Made by a program: the position numbers and the translations under genes. From Sedimentisphaerales bacterium (GTDB lineage Bacteria; Planctomycetota; Phycisphaerae; Sedimentisphaerales; SG8-4): 13,367 nt of DNA. Shown piece after piece: positions 1 through 7,820 of this stretch. The notes beneath the pieces were generated by a model. That model made no database searches and was not told the origin of the DNA. It worked only from the letters and a program-made list of their open reading frames with translations. The first letter of the stretch is position 1. The number at the start of each line of letters is the position of its first letter. The DNA lies in NCBI GenBank assembly GCA_016932895.1, contig JAFGCA010000529.1:1-13367 (forward strand), in the 5' to 3' direction.

Positions 1-123
1 GGCCTCAATGTCGTCGTGCGGATAGCGGCCACGCCATTGTGACATCTCCGCCGGCGGCACGAGGAAGCTGCACGTCGCTGCATCGTAGGCGATCCCGTGT
101 CGTTCGTGGGTCGGTCCGGTCAT
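1..123 (-). CDS. N-terminal fragment of an unidentified protein, cut by the window edge
   Basis: The minus strand is open from an ATG at 123 to the window edge, 41 codons with no stop. An in-frame TAA lies at 133-135, so this ATG is the first possible ATG start. The peptide contains a stretch reading AYDAATCSFLVPPAEMSQW followed by RGRYPHDDIEA. This pattern (hydrophobic strand, Pro-Pro, Trp, then aromatic-Pro-x-Asp-Asp-Ile-Glu) resembles, from memory, a short domain found in phage- or plasmid-type replication proteins and in small hypothetical proteins (a 'W..AYP.VD.E' signature). That resemblance is weak and I assign no function. There is no strong Shine-Dalgarno sequence; only a G-rich run lies about 15 nt upstream. 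It is downstream of, and on the same strand as, the large gene cluster, but separated from it by about 300 nt, so it is probably a separate unit. Confidence 0.45.
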   Translation of the reverse strand, partial: MTGPTHERHGIAYDAATCSFLVPPAEMSQWRGRYPHDDIEA

Positions 124-426
124 ATCGTGTTCTTATGGCCCCCTTGCTGACGGCTTCGGTCAAAAGCGAATATCAATCCTGTCGGTACGCCCCCCAGTAT
201 ATCGCACGCGGCAACGCCGACGCAACCGGCGAATCGCACCACCGCGCCGTTGCATGTATTAGAGTTTCGCGGAATCCGGATCCCGTCCTTCGTCACTCTC
301 CGGGTGGCGGCGTCAAGGCCGTAGGCCTTGGCCATGGCGCAACGCCCGGGGCTCGCATAGCGCCACGGGCAACAGACAAGTCCCCCATCGCCAAGCTACG
401 CTTGACGCTGCCACCCACCGTACGAC
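124..426. other. Intergenic stretch without a convincing gene
   Basis: About 300 nt separate the stop of the last cluster gene (TGA at 427-429) from the next start (ATG at 123). Short open frames exist on both strands but none has a ribosome binding site or a recognisable protein. A perfect 7-bp hairpin with a 3-nt loop (CAAGGCC / GGCCTTG) lies at 314-330. It has no U-tract, so it is at best a weak transcription-end structure for the upstream cluster. A possible promoter for the left-edge gene lies at 196-225. Confidence 0.5.
196..225 (-). promoter_or_regulatory. Possible sigma70-type promoter for the left-edge gene
   Basis: Read on the minus strand, TTGCGT (220-225) is followed after 18 nt by TATACT (196-201). 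The -10 differs from consensus at one position. It would give a 5' leader of roughly 65-70 nt before the ATG at 123. It is found by eye only, and chance matches are common. Confidence 0.22.
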
Positions 427-2832
427 TCACGGCTGTCCTTTGATCCTGGTCTCGAGTTCGCTCGGTGCGAATCCTTCGGCTTGCACGGCGCGGTGGGCGT
501 CGGTCAGGATCAGCCAGGGCAGGGATTGGACGCCCCAATCGAGGCGGAGCCGTGTCGTGCTTCTCTCGGTGGCGGTAACCGGGAAGGGGACCTTCTGGTC
601 CTCGGCCCATTCCGCCAGCGCCTGCGCCTCGGATGGCGCCGCTTGAATAGCGACGACGGATATCCCTTTGTCCTTGAGTTGATGCGCCTTCTGCACGAGC
701 TGGCGGATGCAGCGCCGCGACGGTCGCTGGTTCATGTCGAAGAAGCACAGGAGCAGCGGCCTTGCCTCTGCGGCCTCCGCTGACACGGAAGGAACGACCG
801 TCTTCAAGGGGGGCAGGGGCTTGCCCAGCAGCGATTGGGGCACTGCCAGGCGGCCCGGCACGACGATGCGAACGTCGTTCTGACCCGCCTGGACTTCGAC
901 GGTGGTTGAGCCGCCGGGCGAGTTTGCCTGGATGCGTATCGGTCCTTCGCAGATGCGCCCGAGGACGAACCGGCCCTGGCGATCCGTCGCCATGGTCCTG
1001 GAAGGCTGGCCCTTGCCGTGCGCATAGATCACCAACCGAGCGCCGGGTACGCCGTCGGCGTCGACGAGCACGCCGGAGATTGACCGGTTTGCCGGCTGGA
1101 GGACTATCGGGTCGAGGGTCGCAGAGGTGCCCGGCTCGCCTGGGATCGTGATGCGATTGCGCGCTCTGCCATAGCCGGAGGCGTGTACCGAGATTCGATG
1201 CACGAATCCGTCCCGCTCCGGAACGACCGCGTCTATGTGAAAATACCCTTGTGAATCGGTTGTCGTTTCGTGCCCGACCGGTATGAGCGCATTGTGGGTG
1301 CTCAAGCACAGCTCGACTCTCGCGGCGGCAATTCCGCTGCCGTTCGGGTCAGTCACTCGTCCGGACACGCGCAGTGCCGGCTTGAGTCGAATCCGAACCG
1401 GTGCGGCGGCCGGTTTCCCCTCGACGACCGCCGCGAGGTTGCGTGGTACGTGGCGAACGAGCCATACGTCCAGCGGATCGTCGAGGTAGAAGGGCGTTTC
1501 GAATCGGCCTGCCCCGTCGGTCACGGCCTCGTCGGTCCCTGCCACGTAGTAGTTGACGATGGCGCCGGAAACGGGGCGATCCTCCTCATCGAGCGCGAGC
1601 CCGGCGACGCGCGGATACCGCTCCAAAACGACCCGGGCTTGGGTGGTCCGGCCCGCCACCACGAGTGCCTCTCCCTCGTAATCCCAGGGGCAGTACCCGT
1701 CGAGGTGGCCCAGGAAGCGACATTGTCCCGGCGGGGCGTGGATTTTCAGGCGGCCGTCGGCGTCGGTCCGAGCGGCCTTGTGGAAATTGGACCGTTCCGT
1801 CTCGCCCGCTTGCCAGCAACGGAGCGAAAGATCGGCGAGCGGCGCATCTGTCTTCGCTTCGCGGGCCACGATCTCGACCACACCGCCGGCGTGCAGCATC
1901 GCCCTGACCTCCCTGGAGTCCTCATCGGCGCCAATCTCGAAACGGACCCTTCGGTCCACCAGACCCGTTTCGAACGCGGTCGTAACCGCGATGTAATGCT
2001 TGCCCGCAGGCACCTTACGGAATGTGAATCGACCGTCCGGCCCCGAAACCGTCCTGTGCGGCAGATAGGAATACCCCTGCTCTTCATGAAAACGCTCCGG
2101 ATGAATGACTACGCCGGCGCCGGCGACCGGCTTTCCGCCTTCGGCCTCGACTACCTGTCCGTGGACCGGCACCCCGTTGGGTACAGTCAGGCGAATATCG
2201 GTGCTTCCGGCCTGATACCCGCAGATCGTCATTCGATTGGTCGTGTATTCATAGGCCAGGGATTCGCCGGACGCCTCGGCCACAAAGTCCGCACTGACAT
2301 CGGCGGAGAACTGCTCGAAACGAAAGGCCCCCTGGCCGTCCGTCCGTACCGTCAACCACGCCTCGGGCCCCAAGACGGGCCACTGTTCGAGCCGCTGCAG
2401 ATGGCTGCTCTTGGGGGCGGCGCGGACCGTCGCGCCGGATACGGGCGTTCCGGCGGCGTCAACGACCGTTCCTGCCAGGACCGACGGTTTCTCCAGCACG
2501 ATGATATTGTCGTCGGCATGTGTGAGGATATCCCAGCCGAGCGCCAGGCCCTGTTTGCGGGCGATGATGCAGACGCGATACGACGGGGTCACATCGGCAC
2601 TGAAGACGAATCGGCCTTCGCGATCGGTCTTGACGATCTCGTCCCGCAGTCGCGCGAAATCCCTGTCGCTGGAGTAGTCATGAACCTTCTCACAAAGCGC
2701 CACCTCCGCCGCGACCACCGGCCGGGCCTTGTAGTCCACGACCCGTCCGCCGATCGGCAGCGCATTTGACGATGGCGCCCCTATGCAGAGGGACAGGACA
2801 ATCCATGCGATGACTCCCCATTGGTTATTCAT
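427..2832 (-). CDS. Secreted carboxypeptidase-regulatory-like repeat protein with C-terminal degenerate thioredoxin-like domain
   Basis: The product is 801 aa. An N-terminal signal peptide (about 1-24, ending near SSNA) is followed by roughly seven beta-sandwich modules of the carboxypeptidase-regulatory/Cna-B-like type. These begin near 28, 118, 224, 318, 408, 484 and 580 and are marked by repeated 'G.V.D..G.PV.GA.V' and 'D..GRF.F' motifs. A linker with SLLGKPLP near 670 leads into a TlpA/thioredoxin-like domain (about 690-801). There the CxxC is replaced by Q702-R-P-S705 and a Cys follows at 708; the cis-Pro loop SLPWLILTD is intact. The start ATG has a good GGAAG ribosome site five to seven nt upstream. 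It is the last gene of a same-strand cluster, about 30 nt after the frameshifted leucine-rich repeat gene. It has the same architecture as the gene at 5310-7793, so the two are paralogs. Its role is unknown; carbohydrate or protein binding at the cell surface is a guess from the modules. Confidence 0.9.
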   Translation of the reverse strand: MNNQWGVIAWIVLSLCIGAPSSNALPIGGRVVDYKARPVVAAEVALCEKVHDYSSDRDFARLRDEIVKTDREGRFVFSADVTPSYRVCIIARKQGLALGWDILTHADDNIIVLEKPSVLAGTVVDAAGTPVSGATVRAAPKSSHLQRLEQWPVLGPEAWLTVRTDGQGAFRFEQFSADVSADFVAEASGESLAYEYTTNRMTICGYQAGSTDIRLTVPNGVPVHGQVVEAEGGKPVAGAGVVIHPERFHEEQGYSYLPHRTVSGPDGRFTFRKVPAGKHYIAVTTAFETGLVDRRVRFEIGADEDSREVRAMLHAGGVVEIVAREAKTDAPLADLSLRCWQAGETERSNFHKAARTDADGRLKIHAPPGQCRFLGHLDGYCPWDYEGEALVVAGRTTQARVVLERYPRVAGLALDEEDRPVSGAIVNYYVAGTDEAVTDGAGRFETPFYLDDPLDVWLVRHVPRNLAAVVEGKPAAAPVRIRLKPALRVSGRVTDPNGSGIAAARVELCLSTHNALIPVGHETTTDSQGYFHIDAVVPERDGFVHRISVHASGYGRARNRITIPGEPGTSATLDPIVLQPANRSISGVLVDADGVPGARLVIYAHGKGQPSRTMATDRQGRFVLGRICEGPIRIQANSPGGSTTVEVQAGQNDVRIVVPGRLAVPQSLLGKPLPPLKTVVPSVSAEAAEARPLLLCFFDMNQRPSRRCIRQLVQKAHQLKDKGISVVAIQAAPSEAQALAEWAEDQKVPFPVTATERSTTRLRLDWGVQSLPWLILTDAHRAVQAEGFAPSELETRIKGQP

Positions 2833-2861
2833 GACAGCTTCCTTCTTCGCAGTGCAATCGT

Positions 2862-3289
2862 TCAGTTCGAGCTCTTTGACGTGCGGACGGTGCAGTCGGG
2901 CAGGGCCTGTCGCAATCGCTCCACGGCGGCCTCCTCCGACATGCCCGCCGTGTTGATGGCAAGGACCTGCAGGCGACTCATTCGTTTCAGGGGCTCTGCC
3001 GCCGCGTCCGTGAACGGCGTGCCGGACAGATCGAGAGTCTCAGTTCCTTGCCCGGGGGCACTGTCACGTCCCCCCGAGCTCCGCCCCACGACGTCCAGTC
3101 TTGCCAGCGTGTCGACCCGCGGTCGCGCATGTCCAGCCGGCCGAGGGAGACATCAGCGGGAAAGTGAACCACCCGCGAGGGTCCTTTGTCCAGCACTGGC
3201 GCTCTATTGTCACTCTCGCTCGGGCCTGTTCCAAGGCAGATACCGACCCCAAGGCAGCCGATCACAATCCAGGCAAGCTTGTTCATCAT
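2862..3289 (-). pseudogene. Small exported leucine-rich repeat protein, disrupted by a TC dinucleotide frameshift
   Basis: The first frame starts at 3289 (ATG-ATG, directly after the TGA of the upstream gene). It encodes a signal peptide (MMNKLAWIVIGCLGVGICLG) and a stretch with FPADVSLGRLDMRDRGS and ARGDVTVPPGKELRLS. It then runs into unrelated residues and stops at 2987. The sensible continuation lies in another frame: LDLSGTPFTDAAAEPLKRMS, then LQVLAINTAG and VERLRQALPDCTV, a typical planctomycete leucine-rich repeat ending at 2862. The junction at about 3033-3040 reads, on the coding strand, CTGAGACTCTCGATCTG. Removing one TC restores KELRLDLSGTPFTD and an uninterrupted 141-aa protein. 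So this is a 2-bp TC duplication, a sequencing error, or a slippage site. The SD-like GGGAG overlaps the end of the upstream gene, which suggests translational coupling. Confidence 0.7.
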
Positions 3290-5305
3290 TCAATCTCCCA
3301 ATTCTACGATCTCATGATCCAACTCATTCAGCGCAAACCCTTCCGCACGCACGATATGCTCGGTATCCGTCAAAATCAGCCAGGGCAGGGACTGGACGCC
3401 CCAGGCGGATTTGACCTTCTCGATATCGCCTTCGATTCTGCCTACGGGGAAGGGAATCTTCTGGCGGGCGGCCCAGGCGGCCAGTTCATCCTCATCGACA
3501 TCCGGCGCCTGCACCGCGACGACTTGCACGCCTTCCTCTTCCAGGTCCTTTGCCTCCTCGGCCAATTGGACGACGCAACGCCGCGCCGGTCGCTGATTCA
3601 TGTCGAAGAAACAGACCAGGAGCATCTTGCCACGTGCCTGTTTCAGATCGAATGGCACTGCAATGCCGTCGAAGCTCTGGATGCAACGTACCGGCGTCGT
3701 TGGCTCGAAAGCCGATACCTCCGCCTCGACCGGCTGGTGCCGGCTCACGGTCGTTTCGGACGAGAACTGCGGCGTGAACGCTCCAGGGGCGATGTGCGCG
3801 TTGGGCTCGAACGATTCGATCGTGACGTCAAAGCCGCTCGTCGGCGCCAGCCCCGTGGCGTCATCCCATCTGTAGGATGCTTCTTTGATCTGCTCGGGGA
3901 AGGGCACGCCGTTACGCATCGTGATGGTTCTTGCTTCGTAAAGGTATCGCAAGTGGTCGTGCTCGTAGCGTTCGATTCGCACCGGAAAGACGGCGGGCTC
4001 TTCGCTCACCCAGACCTTGAGCTTGTCTTTCGAGCTGAGCGTGGAGACGATCAAGGAGCACGGCACACCGTCGAGCGCGCCTGCGCCCGGGAATTCGACG
4101 TCGTGGCCGAGCAGGTCCTCCACGACGTCGGCCGGCCAGAAGCGGTCCAGCCGATAGATGGGCCGTTGCTCTCGCCTGCCTTGCCAGACCGTGGCGACAT
4201 CGCCCAGCATCGTCCACCGGACACTTCTGTCGCCGTCGAAGTAGCTCTTGAAATGGAAGCTCGAGCCTGTTTCGGCAAGCTCGAAGGCGTACCGGCTGCC
4301 GCTGAAGGCATAATTGCATGTGAGAAGGCGCGGCGCCGGGAGGAACGCACTGGTCTCTCGTATCTGGTAGCGCGCTTGTCCGCTCGTCGGAAAAGCGAGG
4401 TTGGCCGCCAGTCGGTCGAGAAGCAAGCCGAGGTTCTTCTGCGTCGTCGACGTCTGCGGCTCCTCCGTCCCCAGCGCGGCTCGCTCTCCCAGGGCAACGA
4501 CTTCGACATCGGTTTTGCGGCCTGGCTGCAGCGAAACGTTACGAAACTCGACCCATTGATAGGAGCGCTTCTCGAACTCGAACCTGTCGATGTCCTCCAA
4601 TGCGACGTTCCAGTGCCAGTAGATGCGTTTTTCGATGCCTTGTCCTTGTCCATGTCTGCTTCCCTGGCCCGCGCGTACGTTGCCTTCGCGGTCGTACATG
4701 AGCAGGTGCGTGGCCTCATCCACGTAGCGGTGCGTGATCTCGACGACAACGGCGCCACGCTTATCCTTGCGAGGCCAGGTGAAGACGAGGGCCTTGTCGC
4801 TATCGACGGTGATCTCTTCAGGCTCGGACTTCTGCCACTCTTCTGACCACTGGTCCACCCGTTGCCACGGCGCCGTACAGATACCGACTCGAATCGTATC
4901 GCTGAGCAGCGTCTTCTTGAAGTTGCAGACGAAGGATCGGAGCTCGGGCAAGGGTTGTTTGCCGGCGTCACCGGGGATTCCAGGCGTCACGTTGCTCTGG
5001 CCCAGCGAGTGGAACGCAGCGCAACTGTAGTCGTTTGGCCCGTGTATGCGAAGTGCGAACTCGCAGCCGTACTCGTCATAATTGCAGGTCGTGTATTGAT
5101 GGGGACTGCGGTAGGGCTCCTGTGTCAACATGGCCCCGTCCGGCCTCCACCATTGGGATGGTTCCGACCGTTTGCCGAGAGAATGAAAGCTAACGCCCAC
5201 GAGCTCGACGCGCACGCCGTTGGGCAAGGTCGCAGCAAAGCGCTGTGCTTCTTCTACGGACGCCGTGCTGCTCAGGCACAGGAGGAGCAGTATGGCGGAT
5301 TTCAT
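3290..5305 (-). CDS. Secreted protein with planctomycete-type N-terminal module, LolA-like region and degenerate thioredoxin-like C-terminus
   Basis: The product is 671 aa. A signal peptide (about 1-16) precedes an N-terminal module with FAATLPNGVRVELVGVSFHS and QWWRPDG. I recall this module from verrucomicrobial and planctomycete extracytoplasmic proteins, where it often accompanies M56-type signalling proteins. Residues about 310-530 look like a LolA/lipoprotein-carrier type beta fold (repeated strands such as VRWTMLGDVATVWQG and KLKVWVSEEPAVFPVRIERY). The last 110 residues are the shared thioredoxin-like domain: CFFDMNQRPARRC with Gln571 and Ala574 at the CxxC positions, Cys577 after it, and SLPWLILTD for the cis-Pro loop. 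The start ATG follows an AAAGGTG ribosome site and lies 4 nt after the TGA of the preceding gene, so the two are almost certainly co-translated. The TGA of this gene abuts the ATG of the small leucine-rich repeat gene. Function is unknown. Confidence 0.88.
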   Translation of the reverse strand: MKSAILLLLCLSSTASVEEAQRFAATLPNGVRVELVGVSFHSLGKRSEPSQWWRPDGAMLTQEPYRSPHQYTTCNYDEYGCEFALRIHGPNDYSCAAFHSLGQSNVTPGIPGDAGKQPLPELRSFVCNFKKTLLSDTIRVGICTAPWQRVDQWSEEWQKSEPEEITVDSDKALVFTWPRKDKRGAVVVEITHRYVDEATHLLMYDREGNVRAGQGSRHGQGQGIEKRIYWHWNVALEDIDRFEFEKRSYQWVEFRNVSLQPGRKTDVEVVALGERAALGTEEPQTSTTQKNLGLLLDRLAANLAFPTSGQARYQIRETSAFLPAPRLLTCNYAFSGSRYAFELAETGSSFHFKSYFDGDRSVRWTMLGDVATVWQGRREQRPIYRLDRFWPADVVEDLLGHDVEFPGAGALDGVPCSLIVSTLSSKDKLKVWVSEEPAVFPVRIERYEHDHLRYLYEARTITMRNGVPFPEQIKEASYRWDDATGLAPTSGFDVTIESFEPNAHIAPGAFTPQFSSETTVSRHQPVEAEVSAFEPTTPVRCIQSFDGIAVPFDLKQARGKMLLVCFFDMNQRPARRCVVQLAEEAKDLEEEGVQVVAVQAPDVDEDELAAWAARQKIPFPVGRIEGDIEKVKSAWGVQSLPWLILTDTEHIVRAEGFALNELDHEIVELGD

Positions 5306-5309
5306 GATT

Positions 5310-7793
5310 TCACCTTTCTACTTGCGTCTCCAGCTTTCGTTCGAGCTCGCTCAGGGCAAACCCTTCCGCGCGCACGACATGCTCAGCGTCCGTCAGGATC
5401 AGCCACGGGAGCGATTGGACGCCCCAGGCCGATTTCGCTTTTTCCGCGTCCTTCTTGATTCGCCCCAATGGGATTTGGATGTTGCGCTCCGCGGCCCAGG
5501 CGTTCCACGTTTCTTCGTCGGTCACTGTCGCCTGGATGCCTGCCACGATCACATCCTTCTGCCTGAGTGCATCGGCTCGTTTGGTCAGGGTGCCGATGCA
5601 GTGGCGTGAGGGACGCTGGTTCATGTCGAAAAAGCACAGGAGAATCCGCTTGCCCTGCGTCTGCTCGGCGGGCAGGTCGAGGAACACCTCTGTGTTTGGC
5701 AGAGGCTTGCCGAGCAGGGACTTGCTCTCGATGTGAATCCCGTCGCGACCCAGGACGACCTTGACATCGGAGTCGCCGCCGTGGGCGTTGAGGAATCCGG
5801 CCCCGCCCGGATTGCTGCTGAAGCTGGCCTGGATACGCAGCGGCCCGGCGCAGACGCCGTCGACGGAAAACTGCCCCAGGGCATCGCTGACGGTCCGACG
5901 AGACGGCTGACCGGCCGTGTCGCCGCCGCGCGGGCCTGAGATGAAAATGGGCAGGCCCGGAGCCGGGGCCCCGTTCGCATCGACCACCACGCCGGAAATC
6001 GACTTGTCCGCCACCGGCAGGGTGATGGTCTCGACGGAAACCAGCCTGTCTTGGGCGTCGTCAAAGGGCAACGTTCTCACTTCCGTCGGCCCGTACCCCT
6101 GAGCTTCCGCCTCCAATCGGTACGTGAAGCCCTCGCGGGGCGCCGGAATCGCGCGGGCTTCATAGATGCCGTTGGCGTCGCTGAGGACCGCCGTCGCCGC
6201 ATCGGTGAGCCAGCCGGGCATGGAAGCTCGCAACGAGATCTTTGCCTGAGGAATCGGCCTGGCGTTCGGATCGGTGACAAGGCCCCGGACCAGAAAGGCG
6301 CGGGCCAGCGTCACGTCGACCGGCTCGGCCTGGTCCTTCACATCCGCCAGGCCCGCCAGGTTGTTCTTCGGGTCCCGGGCCAGTAGCAGCACGTTTCGCA
6401 CGCTCGCGCTCGGCCGCCACGCGACTTGGAATCGGCCCTCCTCATCCGTCCGCGCAGGCTCCTCGCAGATTGGCTTGGAGCTCACGATGACACCTGCTGC
6501 GGGTCGCCCGTTGGGGTCATGCACCGTCCCGGTGACGACGGGAAACGGGTCCAGTCTGACCTCCCGCCGGAGCACCTGGCCTTTGGACACAACCAGCGAC
6601 TCAGGATCGCGGAAGTAGTTGTACGCGTCGGCCCACGTGACCACACTGCATTCGCCCGCCGGCGCACGCAGCCGGATGACGCCTTCAGCGTCGGCATACG
6701 CGGAATGGTACCAGCAGGGGTGCAGGCCGAAATTGGCCTGCTGCCTGATACTGGCCTTTGCATTCTCGATGGGTTTTGCCGTTGCGGCATCCGAAATCGC
6801 GATCTCGATCAGACCGCCTTTGCTTACCGGGATATTGACGTCGATCGTCTGCCCTGCCACGGCTGTGACCTTTACGTCTCTGCCGGTCCAGTCGGCCGTG
6901 CGGTCCTGCGGGGCGACGATCTGGAGCGAGTAGTCGTTTGCGGCCAGACCCCGGTAGGTGAACGCGCCGTCCGGGCCCGAGGTGACCGGAGCGACGCAGG
7001 AATAGTTGGCATATCGGGCGTTCGGGCGAGCCAGGAAAACAACACCCGAAACGCCTTTGCCACTGTCCTCGTCGATGATCTTACCTTGGATAATGGCTTC
7101 GGGCTTCACCACGATGCGGATATCCGTTTGTCCCGCCTTGAACTGGCTGCCGGCCAAATCGGAAAGTTCCTCTTCCCAATAGGTCCAGCCGGAGGCCCAG
7201 CCGGGGGCTTCGACCCAGAAGTCGGCCGAGGCAGTGGCCGGGATGTGGTCGAAGCGGAACCGACCCTGCTCGTCGGTCCGCGCGGTGAACCACTCGCGAG
7301 GCTCGTCAAAACGGACGCCCACCGATCCGCCCATCCAGTCCATCTTCAGGCAGGGCCGCACGGTCGCGCCCGCGACCGGTTTGCCGCTCTCGTCGACAAC
7401 GACGCCCGCCAGAACCGCCGGTTCGCCGAGCCGGACGGTGAGGTCGCCACCGGAGCCCGCCGTCCGCAACCACTGCCAGCCCAACGAGAGCCCTTTCTTC
7501 CACGCAACGACCCAAACGTAGTCCTTCCGCTCGGCGCCGACCTGCACGCGAAACCGGCCGTCGGGTCCCGTGGTCGCCCGAGAGGGCGTTCGCCAGACGG
7601 TCCGACCCGCCGCGTATTCGTACAATTGCTCGGCGCCGAGAACCTCGGCGTCCGCCACGGGACGGCCTTGCTCGTCGACGACAGTCCCGGAGCATTCCAC
7701 TTGTTTCAGGCGCGCCTGGCCCCATGAGGCGCCGCCGCAGAGAGCGAGAGCAGTGAAAACCGCCGCCGTCGATGTACGCAATGAACGAGTCAT
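5310..7793 (-). CDS. Secreted carboxypeptidase-regulatory-like repeat protein with C-terminal degenerate thioredoxin-like domain (paralog of 427-2832)
   Basis: The chosen start is the ATG at 7793, because GGAGG lies 5 nt upstream; a TTG or ATG slightly upstream would overlap this ribosome site. The product is 827 aa. It has a signal peptide (about 1-26, ending SWGQA) and about seven regulatory-like beta-sandwich modules. Examples are CSGTVVDEQGRPVADAEVLG near 28, LAGVVVDESGKPVAGATV, IIQGKIIDEDSGKGVSGVV, VTGTVHDPNGRPAAGV and ISGVVVDANGAPAPGL. SLLGKPLPNTEV precedes the thioredoxin-like domain (about 690-827), with Q726-R-P-S729, Cys732 and the SLPWLILTD loop. Module order and local sequence closely match the 801-aa gene, so the two arose by duplication; the genes between them are of other architectures. 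The upstream gene ends at 7821, only 27 nt away. Function is unknown; export follows from the signal peptide. Confidence 0.9.
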   Translation of the reverse strand: MTRSLRTSTAAVFTALALCGGASWGQARLKQVECSGTVVDEQGRPVADAEVLGAEQLYEYAAGRTVWRTPSRATTGPDGRFRVQVGAERKDYVWVVAWKKGLSLGWQWLRTAGSGGDLTVRLGEPAVLAGVVVDESGKPVAGATVRPCLKMDWMGGSVGVRFDEPREWFTARTDEQGRFRFDHIPATASADFWVEAPGWASGWTYWEEELSDLAGSQFKAGQTDIRIVVKPEAIIQGKIIDEDSGKGVSGVVFLARPNARYANYSCVAPVTSGPDGAFTYRGLAANDYSLQIVAPQDRTADWTGRDVKVTAVAGQTIDVNIPVSKGGLIEIAISDAATAKPIENAKASIRQQANFGLHPCWYHSAYADAEGVIRLRAPAGECSVVTWADAYNYFRDPESLVVSKGQVLRREVRLDPFPVVTGTVHDPNGRPAAGVIVSSKPICEEPARTDEEGRFQVAWRPSASVRNVLLLARDPKNNLAGLADVKDQAEPVDVTLARAFLVRGLVTDPNARPIPQAKISLRASMPGWLTDAATAVLSDANGIYEARAIPAPREGFTYRLEAEAQGYGPTEVRTLPFDDAQDRLVSVETITLPVADKSISGVVVDANGAPAPGLPIFISGPRGGDTAGQPSRRTVSDALGQFSVDGVCAGPLRIQASFSSNPGGAGFLNAHGGDSDVKVVLGRDGIHIESKSLLGKPLPNTEVFLDLPAEQTQGKRILLCFFDMNQRPSRHCIGTLTKRADALRQKDVIVAGIQATVTDEETWNAWAAERNIQIPLGRIKKDAEKAKSAWGVQSLPWLILTDAEHVVRAEGFALSELERKLETQVER

Positions 7794-7820
7794 GTGAACC
7801 TCCATGAGCAAAAGGACCCT

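Noticed and set aside
120..335. 71-aa minus-strand open frame in the left intergenic stretch
   Set aside because: No ribosome site, no recognisable family, and it overlaps the start of the better-supported left-edge frame by a few bases. It could be part of a dispersed repeat, but copies cannot be checked here.
427..429. UGA stops of the other genes as possible selenocysteine codons
   Set aside because: No Cys or Thr redox context precedes them and no hairpin at the expected distance was evident; they read as ordinary stops.
293..1309. 338-aa minus-strand open frame in another frame of the 801-aa gene
   Set aside because: Very Arg-rich, low-complexity translation overlapping a clearly real gene; its C-terminal part extends into non-coding sequence.
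1270..2769. 499-aa plus-strand open frame
   Set aside because: It is antisense to the repeat protein gene, whose signal peptide, modules and C-terminal domain are clear. The plus-strand product is Arg/Gly-rich without recognisable motifs, as expected of a GC-rich shadow frame.
3101..4846. 581-aa plus-strand open frame
   Set aside because: It is antisense to the 671-aa gene and to the leucine-rich repeat gene, and has no domain, ribosome site or sensible composition.
6426..7727. 433-aa plus-strand open frame
   Set aside because: It is the antisense shadow of the 827-aa repeat protein; no family features.
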